Shown: positions 42,663-59,362, numbered from the stretch's first letter. The stretch: 64,000 bases of DNA from Methylobrevis albus (GCF_015904235.1 NZ_JADZLT010000039.1:38904-102903), one strand, 5' to 3'. Translations and numbers: made by a program. Notes: generated from the letters alone by a model not told the origin.

Positions 42663-44039
42663 TCAGTGCCCCATCATCTGGCGCAGCATCGACCCGGTCG
42701 ACCGGACCTTGGCGAATTCTTCCGCCGTGATCGCGACCGCGCGCCGGACGTCGGCCTCGCTGTGGTCGGAGGTGATGAAGAAGCGCAGCCGGGCCGATTT
42801 TTCCGGCACGGCGGGGTAGATGATCGGCAGGGCGTTGAGCCCGCGCTTGAACACGCTGTCGGCGAGCACCGCCGCCTGTGCCGAGCCGCCGACGATCACC
42901 GGCACCACCGCATAGCCCTCCGACAGACCGACATCGAGGCCGGCGGCGCGGGCGGCGTCGAGGAAGAGCAGCCCGTTGTCGCGCAGGCGCGACACGCGCT
43001 CGGGTTCGGCCAGCATCACCTCGATCGAGGCGATCGCGGCGGCGGCCAGCGCCGGTGCGAGGCCGACCGAGTAGACGAAGCCCGGTGCCTTCACTTTCAG
43101 GAACTCGACCAGCGCCGAGGAGCCGGCGATGTAGCCGCCGCAGCCCGACAGGGTTTTCGACAGCGTGCCCATCCACATCTCGACCGAGGCCGGGTCGATG
43201 CCGGCGTGCTCGGCGATGCCGCGGCCGGTGGCGCCGAGCACGCCGAGCGAATGGGCCTCGTCGACGAGCAGCCAGGCGTCGTGCTCGGCCTTCACCTCGA
43301 TGAACTTCGCGAGGTCCGGCATGTCGCCGTCCATCGAGTAGAGGCCTTCGATGGCGATCAGCACGCGGTCGTAGTCGTGGCGGACCTTTTCGAGCGTCGC
43401 AGCGACGGAGCGCCAGTCGTTATGCGGGAAACTCAGCCGGGCGGCGCCGGAGAGGCGGGCGCCTTCGGCGATCGAGTTGTGGATCAGGCTGTCGTAGAGG
43501 ATCAGGTCCTTCGGCCCGAGCAGCGTGCCGATGGTGCTGACGTTGGTGGCGTGGCCGCTCACCATGACGATGGCGTCCTCGACGCCGTGCAGGCTGGCGA
43601 GGGCGTGCTCCAGCTCGCGGTGGATCGGCCGCTCGCCGGCGACGAGGCGGCTCGCCGACACCGTGGTGCCGTAGCGGTCGATCGCCTGCTTCGCGGCCGT
43701 GACGACGCGCGGGTGGCCGTTGAGGCCGAGGTAGTTGTAGGAGGCGAAGTTGAGCAGCGGCTTGCCGCCGATCGAGGTCTCGGCGCGGGCGATGCCGTCG
43801 TGGGCGCGGAAGAAGGGGTTGGCGATGCCCATCATGTCGGCGGCCGCGCGCTGCATGCGCAGTTCGCGGTAGGCGTCGAGCTTGGCGAAGTCGTAGGCCT
43901 TGATCGTGCGGGGCGGGTTCGCCGCCAGGTCGGCGACGGGCTTCGGCTTGCGGTTCCGGGTCGCCTCGCGCAGTCCGGCGACCAGCGCCGCCTTTTCCGA
44001 TCCGCTGACACCGCCAAAACCGCGCTTGTGGTCCACCAT
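42663..44039 (-). CDS. rkpG: Alpha-oxoamine synthase (RkpG-like, BioF/serine palmitoyltransferase family)
   Basis: 458-residue PLP enzyme of fold type I. The N-terminal 70 residues are family-variable; the AONS core begins at the FFRAHDGIARAETSIGGKPLLNF block. PLP contacts: HATNVS, VDEAHSLGVLGATGRG (Asp and His), and Schiff-base lysine near residue 294 in GTLSKTLSGCGGY. Enzymes of this group join an acyl thioester to an amino acid with loss of CO2. Gene order places it 117 bp downstream of rkpA on the same strand, so it can take the acyl chain from the RkpA acyl carrier protein, which lacks a thioesterase. Confidence 0.88.
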   Translation of the reverse strand: MVDHKRGFGGVSGSEKAALVAGLREATRNRKPKPVADLAANPPRTIKAYDFAKLDAYRELRMQRAAADMMGIANPFFRAHDGIARAETSIGGKPLLNFASYNYLGLNGHPRVVTAAKQAIDRYGTTVSASRLVAGERPIHRELEHALASLHGVEDAIVMVSGHATNVSTIGTLLGPKDLILYDSLIHNSIAEGARLSGAARLSFPHNDWRSVAATLEKVRHDYDRVLIAIEGLYSMDGDMPDLAKFIEVKAEHDAWLLVDEAHSLGVLGATGRGIAEHAGIDPASVEMWMGTLSKTLSGCGGYIAGSSALVEFLKVKAPGFVYSVGLAPALAAAAIASIEVMLAEPERVSRLRDNGLLFLDAARAAGLDVGLSEGYAVVPVIVGGSAQAAVLADSVFKRGLNALPIIYPAVPEKSARLRFFITSDHSEADVRRAVAITAEEFAKVRSTGSMLRQMMGH

Positions 44040-44156
44040 GCCTGTCCCCCGTTGTTCCGCACCCGTTGCCGCCGCGCACCGCGCGCCGGGGAGGACCGGT
44101 GGGGTGTACGTGCGGGCCAGTGCGGCGTCCGGCCGGCTCTTGCCGGTCCGGCGCTG

Positions 44157-51692
<7,536 letters not shown>

Positions 51693-52004
51693 GTGATATG
51701 GTTCTCGAACGTTGAAATTCTCGCGGGTGCCGCGTGGTTGCGGCTCGGACCGGCGCGATTCGCGCAGATCCCTGGCAAAAAACCTCCCGGCCTCAGTCTT
51801 TTTGACGATCGTCCCCCGGCAGCGGTTTCAAGCGAGCCCAGAAAATGTGTCGCCTTGAAGACCTCGCCGCTCCCCCGGCGACCGTGTGTATTTCGCGTTT
51901 CAGCCGCCCGCGCTCCTCCGCGTTCACGCCGATGTCATCGGGCAACAATCCCATTTCGCATCGCAACATGCAATCCCGCTGCGACCCGGCGCCCTGCATG
52001 GCGG
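51693..52004. other. Upstream region of rkpA
   Basis: 312 bp between the prfC stop and the rkpA start, both on the minus strand. It is less GC-rich than its neighbours. It should contain the rkpA promoter, but I do not see a confident -35/-10 pair; CATATC at about 51693-51700 could be a -10. Confidence 0.5.
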
Positions 52005-53618
52005 TTACCCGGAACGGGCCTGGACTTCCTTGATCGCCGTAAATCGGTGCTTCGGCCATTTGTCGCGCACGTAATTGAGCGCGTAGGTCGATGTCGACAG
52101 CAAGACGGGGTCGCCGTCAACGTCGTCGGCCGTCGCCGAACGGTTGGCGGCGAGGAACTCGTCGAGATCCCGCGGCGTATCGGCCGCGACCCAGCGGGCG
52201 AGGCTGTACTGGCTCGGCTCGAAGCCGACGGTGAGGCCGTACTCCGCGGCGAGGCGGTTCTGCAGCACGTCGAGCTGCAGCGCACCGACGAAGCCGACGA
52301 GGGCCGGCGAGCCGTCCACCGGGCGGAACACCTGCACGACGCCTTCCTCGGCGAGTTCCTGCAGCGCCTGCTTCAGCTTCTTCGCCTTCATCGCGTCCTC
52401 GAGCCGGACGCGGCGCAGGATTTCCGGGGCAAAGCTCGGCACGCCGACGAAGGTGATCGTTTCGCCCTCGGTCAGCGTGTCGCCGATCCGCAGCGTGCCG
52501 TGATTCGGAATGCCGACGACGTCGCCGGCATAGGCTTCGTCGGCCAGCTGGCGCTCCTGGGCAAAGAAGAACTGCGGCGTGTGCAGGCTCATCGTCTTCG
52601 CCGAGCGGACGTGCTTCGCCTTCATGCCGCGCGACAGCTTGCCCGAGCAGAGGCGCACGAAGGCGATGCGGTCGCGGTGGTTCGGATCCATGTTCGCCTG
52701 AATCTTGAACACGAAGGCCGTCATCTTGTCTTCGGTCGCATGGACCAGCCGGGTGTCGGCGGCCTGGTCGCGCGGCGGCGGCGCGAAGGCGGCGAGGCCG
52801 TCGAGCAGGTCCTTGATGCCGAAGTTGCGCAGGGCCGAGCCCCAGAACACCGGCGTCAGCGAGCCGGCGCGGAACGCCTCGAGGTCGAACGGATGGCAGC
52901 CGTCGCGGGCGAGTTCCAGCTCCTCGCGGATGTGCCCGAGATGGCGGCTCTCGAGCACGCCGTCGAGCTCGGCGTCGGTGATCGTGTCGGTGTGGTCGTC
53001 CCCCGAGGCGTTCATCAGCCGGACGGTGCGGTCGGCGAGGTCGTAGGTGCCGAGGAAGTCGCGGCCGCCGCCGATCGGCCAGGTGATCGGCGCGGTGTCG
53101 AGGGCGAGGGTCTTCTCGATCTCGTCCAGCACCTCAAAGGGATCGCGCGTCTCGCGGTCCATCTTGTTGATGAAGGTGACGATCGGGATGTCGCGCAGGC
53201 GGCAGACCTCGAACAGCTTGCGCGTCCGGTCCTCGATGCCCTTCGCGGCGTCGATCACCATCACCGCGCTGTCGACGGCGGTCAGCGTGCGGTAGGTGTC
53301 CTCGGAGAAGTCCTCGTGGCCGGGCGTGTCGAGCAGGTTGAAGACGCGGCCGTCGTATTCGAACGTCATCACCGAGGTGACGACGGAGATGCCGCGATCG
53401 CGCTCAATCGCCATCCAGTCGGAGCGGGTGCGGCGGCGCTCGCCGCGGGCGCGAACCTGGCCGGCGAGCTGGATGGCGCCGCCGAACAGCAGCAGCTTCT
53501 CGGTCAGCGTCGTCTTGCCGGCGTCCGGGTGCGAGATGATCGCGAAGGTGCGCCGACGCGCGACCTGGGCCTCGATGCCGGGGATGTTCCCTTCGGTGGG
53601 CGCGTCAGTGACTGTCAT
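52005..53618 (-). CDS. prfC: Peptide chain release factor 3
   Basis: 537-residue translational GTPase RF3. G1 is HPDAGKTTL, the switch region ERDRGISVVTSVM, G3 DTPGHEDF, G4 NKMD, and the RF3-specific stretch DTAPITWPIGGGRDFLG. Domain 2/3 blocks are KIQANMDPNHRDRIAFVRLCSG and PALVGFVGALQLDVLQNRLAAEYG. RF3 removes RF1/RF2 from the ribosome after termination. ATG 53618 is chosen since MTVTDAPTEGN precedes the conserved IEAQVARRRTFAIISHPD; a long in-frame extension upstream has no family sequence. Confidence 0.95.
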   Translation of the reverse strand: MTVTDAPTEGNIPGIEAQVARRRTFAIISHPDAGKTTLTEKLLLFGGAIQLAGQVRARGERRRTRSDWMAIERDRGISVVTSVMTFEYDGRVFNLLDTPGHEDFSEDTYRTLTAVDSAVMVIDAAKGIEDRTRKLFEVCRLRDIPIVTFINKMDRETRDPFEVLDEIEKTLALDTAPITWPIGGGRDFLGTYDLADRTVRLMNASGDDHTDTITDAELDGVLESRHLGHIREELELARDGCHPFDLEAFRAGSLTPVFWGSALRNFGIKDLLDGLAAFAPPPRDQAADTRLVHATEDKMTAFVFKIQANMDPNHRDRIAFVRLCSGKLSRGMKAKHVRSAKTMSLHTPQFFFAQERQLADEAYAGDVVGIPNHGTLRIGDTLTEGETITFVGVPSFAPEILRRVRLEDAMKAKKLKQALQELAEEGVVQVFRPVDGSPALVGFVGALQLDVLQNRLAAEYGLTVGFEPSQYSLARWVAADTPRDLDEFLAANRSATADDVDGDPVLLSTSTYALNYVRDKWPKHRFTAIKEVQARSG

Positions 53619-53721
53619 GTTCGTTCCGGACCAGCGTCTCGCAAGGCGGCATACCGCAGTTCTTGCGCCGTCTGATACGTCGGATCGGCGCGCGGCGCCA
53701 CCTTGTCGGGCAGAGTTCCGG

Positions 53722-54111
53722 TCACGAGGCCGCGAAGGCCGGGCGGCGTTCGCGGTCGAGGAAGCGATGGATGTCGTCGGTGGCGAGCAACTGGCCGAGT
53801 TCGGCACGCTCCGCCGCGTCGAGGCGCTGTTCGAGCAGGCCGCGCGCGCTGTCGACGCGCCAGACCAGATCGCGCAGCGCCATCATGGCGGTGCGCGTCG
53901 ATTCGATGTCGTCGGCGGTCGCCCCCACCGCCCGGCGGGCGAGCGACAGGATCGGCGAGTCCTTTGCCAGCGTCAGGACGCCGTCCGGAGCATGCTCCGC
54001 CGCGGCGAGCAGCAGTCGCAGCAGGCGCGCGGCTTCGACGAGCCATGCTCGTTCCTGTTCGTCGCCGTGGCCCGCGCCTGCGGTCGCCACGGCTTCGCCC
54101 TTCCGGTTCAT
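53722..54111 (-). CDS. Unrecognised 129-aa helical protein
   Basis: I do not recognise this protein. It is predicted to be mostly helical: a basic/acidic start (MNRKGEAVATAGAGHGDEQE), helices WLVEAARLLRLLLAAAEHA, LARRAVGATADDIESTRTAMMALRDLVWRVDSARGLLEQRL, and a tail ELGQLLATDDIHRFLDRERR. No cysteine and no signal peptide. It is transcribed towards prfC with a 103-bp gap. A CtrA-type box lies 226 bp before its start, so it may be cell-cycle controlled. Overlapping frames on both strands have no recognisable sequence. Confidence 0.6.
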   Translation of the reverse strand: MNRKGEAVATAGAGHGDEQERAWLVEAARLLRLLLAAAEHAPDGVLTLAKDSPILSLARRAVGATADDIESTRTAMMALRDLVWRVDSARGLLEQRLDAAERAELGQLLATDDIHRFLDRERRPAFAAS

Positions 54112-54469
54112 GGGATGCCGGCTCCTCTGCGGCGCGCATGATGGGAGCGCGCGTGATGTTGCGGTCGTCTGGAACGGCCCGGTCTTTGGTGCCGGGTCCG
54201 CAAATTGTCGTCGCCGGGAAGGACACCCGTGTCGGCCGCGGCGTCTGGTCCGCCGGGCCGGGGTGCCGAATCTCCTGCCGGTCTCCGGAAGATAATGCCT
54301 CCGGAGAGGGCATGGAGAGGCCGTCTCCCCGCATCATTAACGCAGCATTAACCTCGACGCCGAAACTCCGGCCCATGCTTCGGCAAGCCCCCGGAGCACC
54401 GCGCAAGCCGCGTCGGCACCGCACCTGTGGACAGCAGCCATGCACCGGCGGACGCGGCCGGCGGCTTGC
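54112..54469. other. Intergenic region with a CtrA-type box
   Basis: 358 bp between the orphan 129-aa gene and the end of the tail-spike gene. Apart from the TTAA-N7-TTAAC site at 54337-54352 it shows no gene and no strong terminator. Confidence 0.6.
54337..54352 (-). promoter_or_regulatory. CtrA-type binding site TTAA-N7-TTAAC
   Basis: TTAACGCAGCATTAAC at 54337-54352 is a perfect match to the full CtrA consensus TTAA-N7-TTAA(C), which reads equally on both strands. TTAA is rare in this GC-rich DNA. The nearest start downstream on the minus strand is the orphan gene at 54111; no plus-strand gene follows. Confidence 0.6.
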
Positions 54470-57019
54470 TCAGGAGAGGGTCGCCCAGCGCCCGTCCGCC
54501 TTGCAGCGGATGGTGACCGGCTCGGTGACGGGCAGCGCCGCGACGAGGCGGAAGGTGACGGTCGTCTCGCTGAGCGCGACGATCGACGACCCGATCACGG
54601 AGGGGTGCGGCGCCGTCACGGTGACGACGGGCAGGGCGCCCGCCTCGAACTCGCTCGGGAAGGTCCAGACGATGTCGGCCGAGCAGAACAGGCCGCCGAA
54701 CGGCGTCGCGACCTCGGGCGTCGCAAGGTCCGGCCGCTCGCAAGTCATCCAGCCCGAGGCGCGCCGCTCGGCGGCGCCGTTTTCGCCGGCGACGAGTTCG
54801 AACAGATCGCCGGACGGGCTGCCCGCCGCGACGCCGACCGCGCCGATGACGCCGGCCGTGGTGATCTGCTTCCAGGGCTGCCAGTCGCCGCTGATGTGGA
54901 AGCGGCGCCAGGTGCCGCCGGCGAGCGCCGCCGCCTGCCGGTAGACCGTCTGCGAGATCGTCGCGGCGTTGTAGCGATGCACCTCGACGATGCAGCCCTG
55001 GCCGGCGAGGGCCGCGGGGAGGGCACCGGCGCCGTTGTAGTCGGTCGTGACCCGGTAGACGCCGGTGGCGAGGCCGAGGTTGTCGAGTTCCGTCAGCGAC
55101 ACGGGCGCGGCGGTGACGCCCCAGCCGAACATGCCGTTCGGCGCGCTGCGCCAGAGCCGGCCGCCTTCCGTGTCGATGGAACTCGTCACGACCGCCGCGC
55201 CGAGGGCACCGCCGACCTGCAGGGGCGCGAGTGCCCAGGCCGCGCCGTCGCGCGTTTCGATCTCGGTGTCGGCCTCGGCGCGGACGCAGCAGAACACCCG
55301 GCCGTCGTCGATGAACCAGAGCAGCCGCTGGTCGTCGGGAATCCAGGCGGCCGCCGCGGCCGCGCGGGTCGCGAACGGCTCGATCGCCTCGTGCACGAAT
55401 CGCGTCGTCGCGACCCGTTCGGACGAATCCGCCCGTGCCGGGGTCGGCGCGGTCACCTCGTCGCTGGCGCTTTCGAGCGACAGCGCGTCGGCGGACACGA
55501 TCCGGCGCGCGCCGACCAGCGCGAGATTGGCCGTCGGCGTGCCGAGGCTGGTGCCGGTGTCCGCCCGCGGCACGATGGCGCCCGGCGTGACCGACCAGCC
55601 GACCTCGTCCTCGGTGGCGAAGAGGCGCAGTTCGTCCTTGCCGAGCGAGACGCGGTCGATGGCATCGCCGACGCGAAAGTCGATGGTACCGCCGTCGGTC
55701 TGGACGACGAGGTTCTCGCCGCGGCTGCGCAGCGCCTGCGCGTTGACCACGGAGAAGGGCTTGGCGCTGGTGCCGAGCGCGGCCCCCCCGGTCACCGTGG
55801 GCGAGATCCGGGTCGGCGTGATGGCGAGACTGCCGCGGATCCAGCGATTGCCGTCCTTGCTCTCGACGTCGAGGAAGGGCTGCCGGTGCTCGCCGGCGGT
55901 GAGCGTCGCGCCGGTATCGACACCGTCGACCCAGATCGTGTTGCGGCTCGCGCGCACCTTGCTGAAGACGATGTTGCGGCAGAGGCCGGAGGCAAAGCCG
56001 ATGCGGGCGGTGTTGCCCTCGTCGGCGTCCCATGTGCCGCCGAAGAACATCACGGTGTCGACGCTGCCAAAGCTCGCCATGTCGGGCCGGCCGCCGGCGC
56101 AAACCGCCGTGCCGAAGAACTCGAGATCCTGCACCGCCCGCGCCTCGGTCTTCGCCGCGGCGCTGATCGCAAGGCCGCTGAGGCGGGAGCCGTGGTCGGC
56201 GAATCCCGCCGCGCCGCCCGGTCCCCAGACCCAGTCCGCGGGCTCGACGTCGTCCGGCTCGCGCCGGGTGCCGAGGATGCCGAGGCCGAAGCTCTCGCCG
56301 GCGAGGTCGCAGTGGTCCGTGAAGCATGCGGCGCAGCCGCCGTCGGAGCGGATCGCCGGGTGCAGCGCCGTCAGCGCCGTATTGTCCGCGCTCCAGGTGA
56401 GATCGAACAGCACCGCCGCCCGCGTGAAGCCCGCGGTGGCGATCAGCGACGCACCGGAAGCACGGACACCGGGAAAGAGCACGGCGTGCGACCAGGCCGG
56501 CCCGTCGACGCCGGTGGCAAGGCGGATGCCGGATACCGTGATTCCCGCGCGCGCCGCGACGAGCAGCGGCACCGAGAAGTCCTCGTCCGCCGCGCCGCCG
56601 AAATCGTGCCAGCGCCGGGCGGTGCCGGCGCCCGTGGTCTGGATCACTGTGCCGACCCCGTCGCCGTCGCCGGCCCCGTCGCCGACGAGGGGCACGTGGG
56701 TCACCACCGTGTCGGAGACGAGATAGGGCGCGGCGGCGCCCCGGAGATGCAGCCGCTGCCCGGCCGCGCGGCAGGCCAGCGTCGCCTGCTCGAAGGCCGC
56801 GGCGCAATCGGTCCCCGGCAGAATGCCGAAATGGGCGGCTTCCCAAGTGCCGATCGGCGACCAGTTGACCGTCCCGTCGTTGCTGGTGACCGCCGGATGG
56901 GTCGCCGCGGCGTCGCGGCGGAAATCGAGGCGGACGCCGTGCTCGACGAGGGAGATGACGTCTTCGGTTGCGTCGATGGTGGAACTGATCAGGTCGCGCC
57001 GGGATCCGAAAATCTTCAT
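54470..57019 (-). CDS. Orphan phage tail-spike/tail-fibre-like protein
   Basis: 849 residues, with a layout typical of phage receptor-binding proteins. The N-terminus holds a pectate-lyase-like beta-helix entry (GTDCAAAFEQATLACRAAGQ then LHLRGAAAPYLVSDTVV). The middle (residues about 120-420) is rich in short strands. A segment near 520-570 (GTSLGTPTANLALVGARR, ATTRFVHEAI) matches tail-fibre repeats. A knob-like module follows (ATGVYRVTTDYNGAGA to RRFHISGDWQPWKQI). There is no signal peptide. No capsid, portal, tail-tube or lysis genes flank it. ATG 57019 is the likely start. Confidence 0.75.
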   Translation of the reverse strand: MKIFGSRRDLISSTIDATEDVISLVEHGVRLDFRRDAAATHPAVTSNDGTVNWSPIGTWEAAHFGILPGTDCAAAFEQATLACRAAGQRLHLRGAAAPYLVSDTVVTHVPLVGDGAGDGDGVGTVIQTTGAGTARRWHDFGGAADEDFSVPLLVAARAGITVSGIRLATGVDGPAWSHAVLFPGVRASGASLIATAGFTRAAVLFDLTWSADNTALTALHPAIRSDGGCAACFTDHCDLAGESFGLGILGTRREPDDVEPADWVWGPGGAAGFADHGSRLSGLAISAAAKTEARAVQDLEFFGTAVCAGGRPDMASFGSVDTVMFFGGTWDADEGNTARIGFASGLCRNIVFSKVRASRNTIWVDGVDTGATLTAGEHRQPFLDVESKDGNRWIRGSLAITPTRISPTVTGGAALGTSAKPFSVVNAQALRSRGENLVVQTDGGTIDFRVGDAIDRVSLGKDELRLFATEDEVGWSVTPGAIVPRADTGTSLGTPTANLALVGARRIVSADALSLESASDEVTAPTPARADSSERVATTRFVHEAIEPFATRAAAAAAWIPDDQRLLWFIDDGRVFCCVRAEADTEIETRDGAAWALAPLQVGGALGAAVVTSSIDTEGGRLWRSAPNGMFGWGVTAAPVSLTELDNLGLATGVYRVTTDYNGAGALPAALAGQGCIVEVHRYNAATISQTVYRQAAALAGGTWRRFHISGDWQPWKQITTAGVIGAVGVAAGSPSGDLFELVAGENGAAERRASGWMTCERPDLATPEVATPFGGLFCSADIVWTFPSEFEAGALPVVTVTAPHPSVIGSSIVALSETTVTFRLVAALPVTEPVTIRCKADGRWATLS

Positions 57020-57560
57020 GGAGTCGTCCAGTCAAATATCTTCCAGTACCGCAGACATCGTCTGAATAACCGGATCCTCGAAATTGCCCACCCTGATGAA
57101 GCCGGCGCGATCGATTGACCGACCGAAGCTTTAGCCGCCCGAAAACCGGGACTCGCCATCCAGGGCTTCGGGAAGGGTGTGGTATGCGCAGCAAAAGTCA
57201 ACCGCCGCGCGCCGTTTGACCATCGCCGACAAGACGATCGCGGCTCGATCACCCTTCACCGCCCGCCGCCCGGGCCGGAGCGCCACGCCGGCCGCGCCGG
57301 GGCGGCGGCCGCCCGCCGGTTCGGGGCTCGCCGTGACGCATGGCCGAGGGACGCGCGGGAGCAGAAAAGGCCGATCGCCGACCGGGCCGCCGGGAAACGC
57401 CGCGGCATCCGCGGGGTGGCAGGGAAGGGCGATCGATTGCCGGCATACTTCACGGTTGACAGCGTCGGCCGCTCCCCTTAGGAGAACGGCCACCAACGGG
57501 TGTTTCCCGCAACGCGCCGGCCGCGTTCGAGAAAACAGGTCTGCCAAGACCAGCCTCGTT
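57020..57560. other. Gap between the tail-spike-like gene and tRNA-Gln
   Basis: 541 bp. Open frames here (for example 57131-57547 minus) are arginine/alanine-rich with no family features. It holds the tRNA-Gln promoter near 57456. No integrase gene or direct repeat of the tRNA end is seen. Confidence 0.55.
57456..57484 (+). promoter_or_regulatory. Promoter of tRNA-Gln
   Basis: TTGACA (57456-57461), 17 bp, TAGGAG (57479-57484), about 77 bp before the tRNA. The -35 is perfect, the -10 moderate. Confidence 0.5.
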
Positions 57561-57634
57561 TGGGGGATAGTTCAACGGTAGAACAGCGGACTCTGACTCC
57601 GTTAATCTTGGTTCGAATCCAGGTCCCCCAGCCA
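57561..57634 (+). tRNA. tRNA-Gln(CTG)
   Basis: Cloverleaf: acceptor TGGGGGA/TCCCCCA, anticodon arm GCGGA-CTCTGAC-TCCGT with anticodon CTG (reads CAG), T arm TTGG-TTCGAAT-CCAG type. The discriminator G and 3' CCA are encoded. Confidence 0.95.
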
Positions 57635-57780
57635 ATTTCCCTCAGAGTACACTGACCGAGGATCCGCCACAGCGCGGGGCCTGCAATTGGCGCCTTCGGC
57701 TCGGCACCACCGAATTCGTGCTGTTCGAGCCGATAAACGCTTTCGCCAACCGAAGGCCCCCACCGCCCCGCGCTTCCCGT

Positions 57781-58194
57781 TCACCCACCATCCGGCGCCG
57801 CCGCCGTGATCAGCCGTTGCCGTGTCTCGTCCGACGCGCCTTCGGCCCAGCGGAGCAGGGCGTCGAGGGCGGGGCAGAGCGACTGGCCCCATTCGGTGAG
57901 GTGATATTCCACCTTCGGCGGCACCTGGTGGTGGACGATGCGGCCGACCACGCCGTCGGTCTCGAGCTGGCGCAGCTGCTGGATCAGCATCTTCTGCGAG
58001 ATGCCGGGGATGGCGCGCTCGAGGTCGGAGAAACGGCGGACCTGGCCGCCGAAGAGCTGGAACAGGATGACCAGCTTCCAGCGTCCCTCGAGAATTCGCA
58101 GCACGTTCTGCACGCTCTCCGCGCCGGTTTCCGGCGTGTAGGCGGCGCGCTCACTCGGAGGTGAGTACCTTACTTTTTCGTGCGTACTTGTCAT
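57781..58194 (-). CDS. HxlR family transcriptional regulator
   Basis: 137-residue winged-helix regulator of the HxlR family: the family core VLRILEGRWKLVILFQLFGGQVRRFSDLERAIPGISQKML, then LRQLETDGVVGRIVHHQVPPKVEYHLTEWGQSL. A single cysteine near residue 107 (SLCPAL) could be redox-active. It faces the NTF2-like/SDR pair across only 56 bp, so it probably controls both directions. Repeated GTAC half-sites around its start support autoregulation. Confidence 0.92.
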   Translation of the reverse strand: MTSTHEKVRYSPPSERAAYTPETGAESVQNVLRILEGRWKLVILFQLFGGQVRRFSDLERAIPGISQKMLIQQLRQLETDGVVGRIVHHQVPPKVEYHLTEWGQSLCPALDALLRWAEGASDETRQRLITAAAPDGG

Positions 58195-58209
58195 AAATCC
58201 AGTGTACTC
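58163..58209. promoter_or_regulatory. Candidate HxlR operator: GAGTAC/GTACTC inverted repeats
   Basis: Half-sites GAGTAC (58163-58168), GTAC (58184-58187) and GTACTC (58204-58209) recur about every 19-20 bp, two helical turns. The outer two are inverted. They span the start codon of the regulator and its divergent promoter. Confidence 0.45.
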
Positions 58210-58250
58210 CTAGCTTCCGGTTTCCACAACAGGACAACCGGAGATTGGAC

Positions 58251-58577
58251 ATGCAACCCGACCTGCCAGACCCGATCCGCCGCTATGTCGAGGCGAACAG
58301 TATCCTCGATGCGGACGCCATGCTCGCTGCATTCGCTCCCGACGCCGTGGTCGGCGACGAAGCCCGCCGCCACGTCGGCCACGACGAGATCCGCGCCTGG
58401 ATCGACGAGGCGACGATCGCCAACCAGGCCGTGGTGACGCCGACGGAGAGCCGGCAGGACGGCGACGTGACCCTCATGACCGGACGCGTCGAGGGCACGT
58501 TCCCGGGCAGCCCGGTGACGCTCACCTTCCGGTTCACCCTGCGCGGCGACGCGATCACCGGACTGGAGATCGCCTGA
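58251..58577 (+). CDS. NTF2-like (SnoaL-type) small protein
   Basis: 108 residues with a SnoaL/NTF2-like pattern: [45 protein letters not shown], then the beta-rich half ([36 protein letters not shown]). These cone-shaped proteins often act as isomerases, cyclases or binding partners. The ATG at 58251 follows CCGGAG. The stop overlaps the start of the SDR gene, so they are translated together under HxlR control. Confidence 0.85.
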   Translation: MQPDLPDPIRRYVEANSILDADAMLAAFAPDAVVGDEARRHVGHDEIRAWIDEATIANQAVVTPTESRQDGDVTLMTGRVEGTFPGSPVTLTFRFTLRGDAITGLEIA

Positions 58578-59362
58578 TGTCCTTCTCCATTCCGAACGAT
58601 TTCGAGGGCCGCCGCGTCGTCGTCACCGCCGGCACCAAGGGCGCCGGGCGGGCCACCGTCCGCCGCTTCCTCGCCGCCGGCGCCAGGGTGCTGACCACGG
58701 CGCGGTCGCGGCCCGACGACCTTGGCGGTGCCGAGTTCGTCGCGGCCGACCTGACGACGCCGGATGGCGCGGCGACCGTGCGCGATGCGGCGTTTGCGAC
58801 GCTCGGCGGCGTCGATGTGCTGGTGCATGTGCTCGGCGGCTCGGGCGCGCCGGGTGGCGGCTTTGCCGCGCTGACCGAGGAGTTGTGGCAGTCGGAGTTC
58901 GCGCTCAACCTCTGGCCCGCCGTCCGGCTCGACCGGGCGCTGCTGCCGCACATGGTGGAGCGCGGATCGGGCGCGGTGGTCCACGTCGCGTCGATCCAGC
59001 GGACGCTGCCGCTGTACGAGTCGACCACCGCCTATGCCGCGGCCAAGGCGGCGCTCACCGTCTACAGCAAGGCGCTGTCGAAGGAGGTCGGACCGAAGGG
59101 GGTCCGGGTCAACGTCGTCTCGCCGGGGTGGATCTATACCGAGGCGGTGGACGCGTTCTTGCAGCGGATTGCCGCCGTCAGCGGCGGCAGCGTCGAGACC
59201 GCCCGCCAGGGTGTGCTCGAGGCGCTCGGCGGCATACCGATCGGCCGGCCGGCGGACCCGGCCGAGGTTGCCGAACTCATCGCCTTCCTCGCTTCGGACC
59301 GCGCCGCGTCCATCCACGGCGCGGAATATGTGATCGACGGCGGCACCATCCCGACCGTCTGA
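58577..59362 (+). CDS. SDR family oxidoreductase
   Basis: 261-residue SDR. The nucleotide-binding motif is TAGTKGAG (glycine pattern modified from TGxxxGxG), followed by [10 protein letters not shown], the catalytic Ser in VVHVASIQ, Tyr/Lys in [19 protein letters not shown], and the C-terminal [11 protein letters not shown]. Substrate unknown. Operon with the NTF2-like gene, divergent from the HxlR regulator; this trio is typical of detoxification units. Confidence 0.9.
   Translation: MSFSIPNDFEGRRVVVTAGTKGAGRATVRRFLAAGARVLTTARSRPDDLGGAEFVAADLTTPDGAATVRDAAFATLGGVDVLVHVLGGSGAPGGGFAALTEELWQSEFALNLWPAVRLDRALLPHMVERGSGAVVHVASIQRTLPLYESTTAYAAAKAALTVYSKALSKEVGPKGVRVNVVSPGWIYTEAVDAFLQRIAAVSGGSVETARQGVLEALGGIPIGRPADPAEVAELIAFLASDRAASIHGAEYVIDGGTIPTV

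Noticed and set aside
57131..57547. 138-codon minus frame upstream of tRNA-Gln
   Set aside because: Low-complexity composition, no start signals, and it overlaps the tRNA promoter.
57561..57634. tRNA-Gln as an attachment site for an integrated element carrying the tail-spike-like gene
   Set aside because: No integrase and no direct repeat of the tRNA 3' end were seen in the flanking sequence; proximity alone is not enough.
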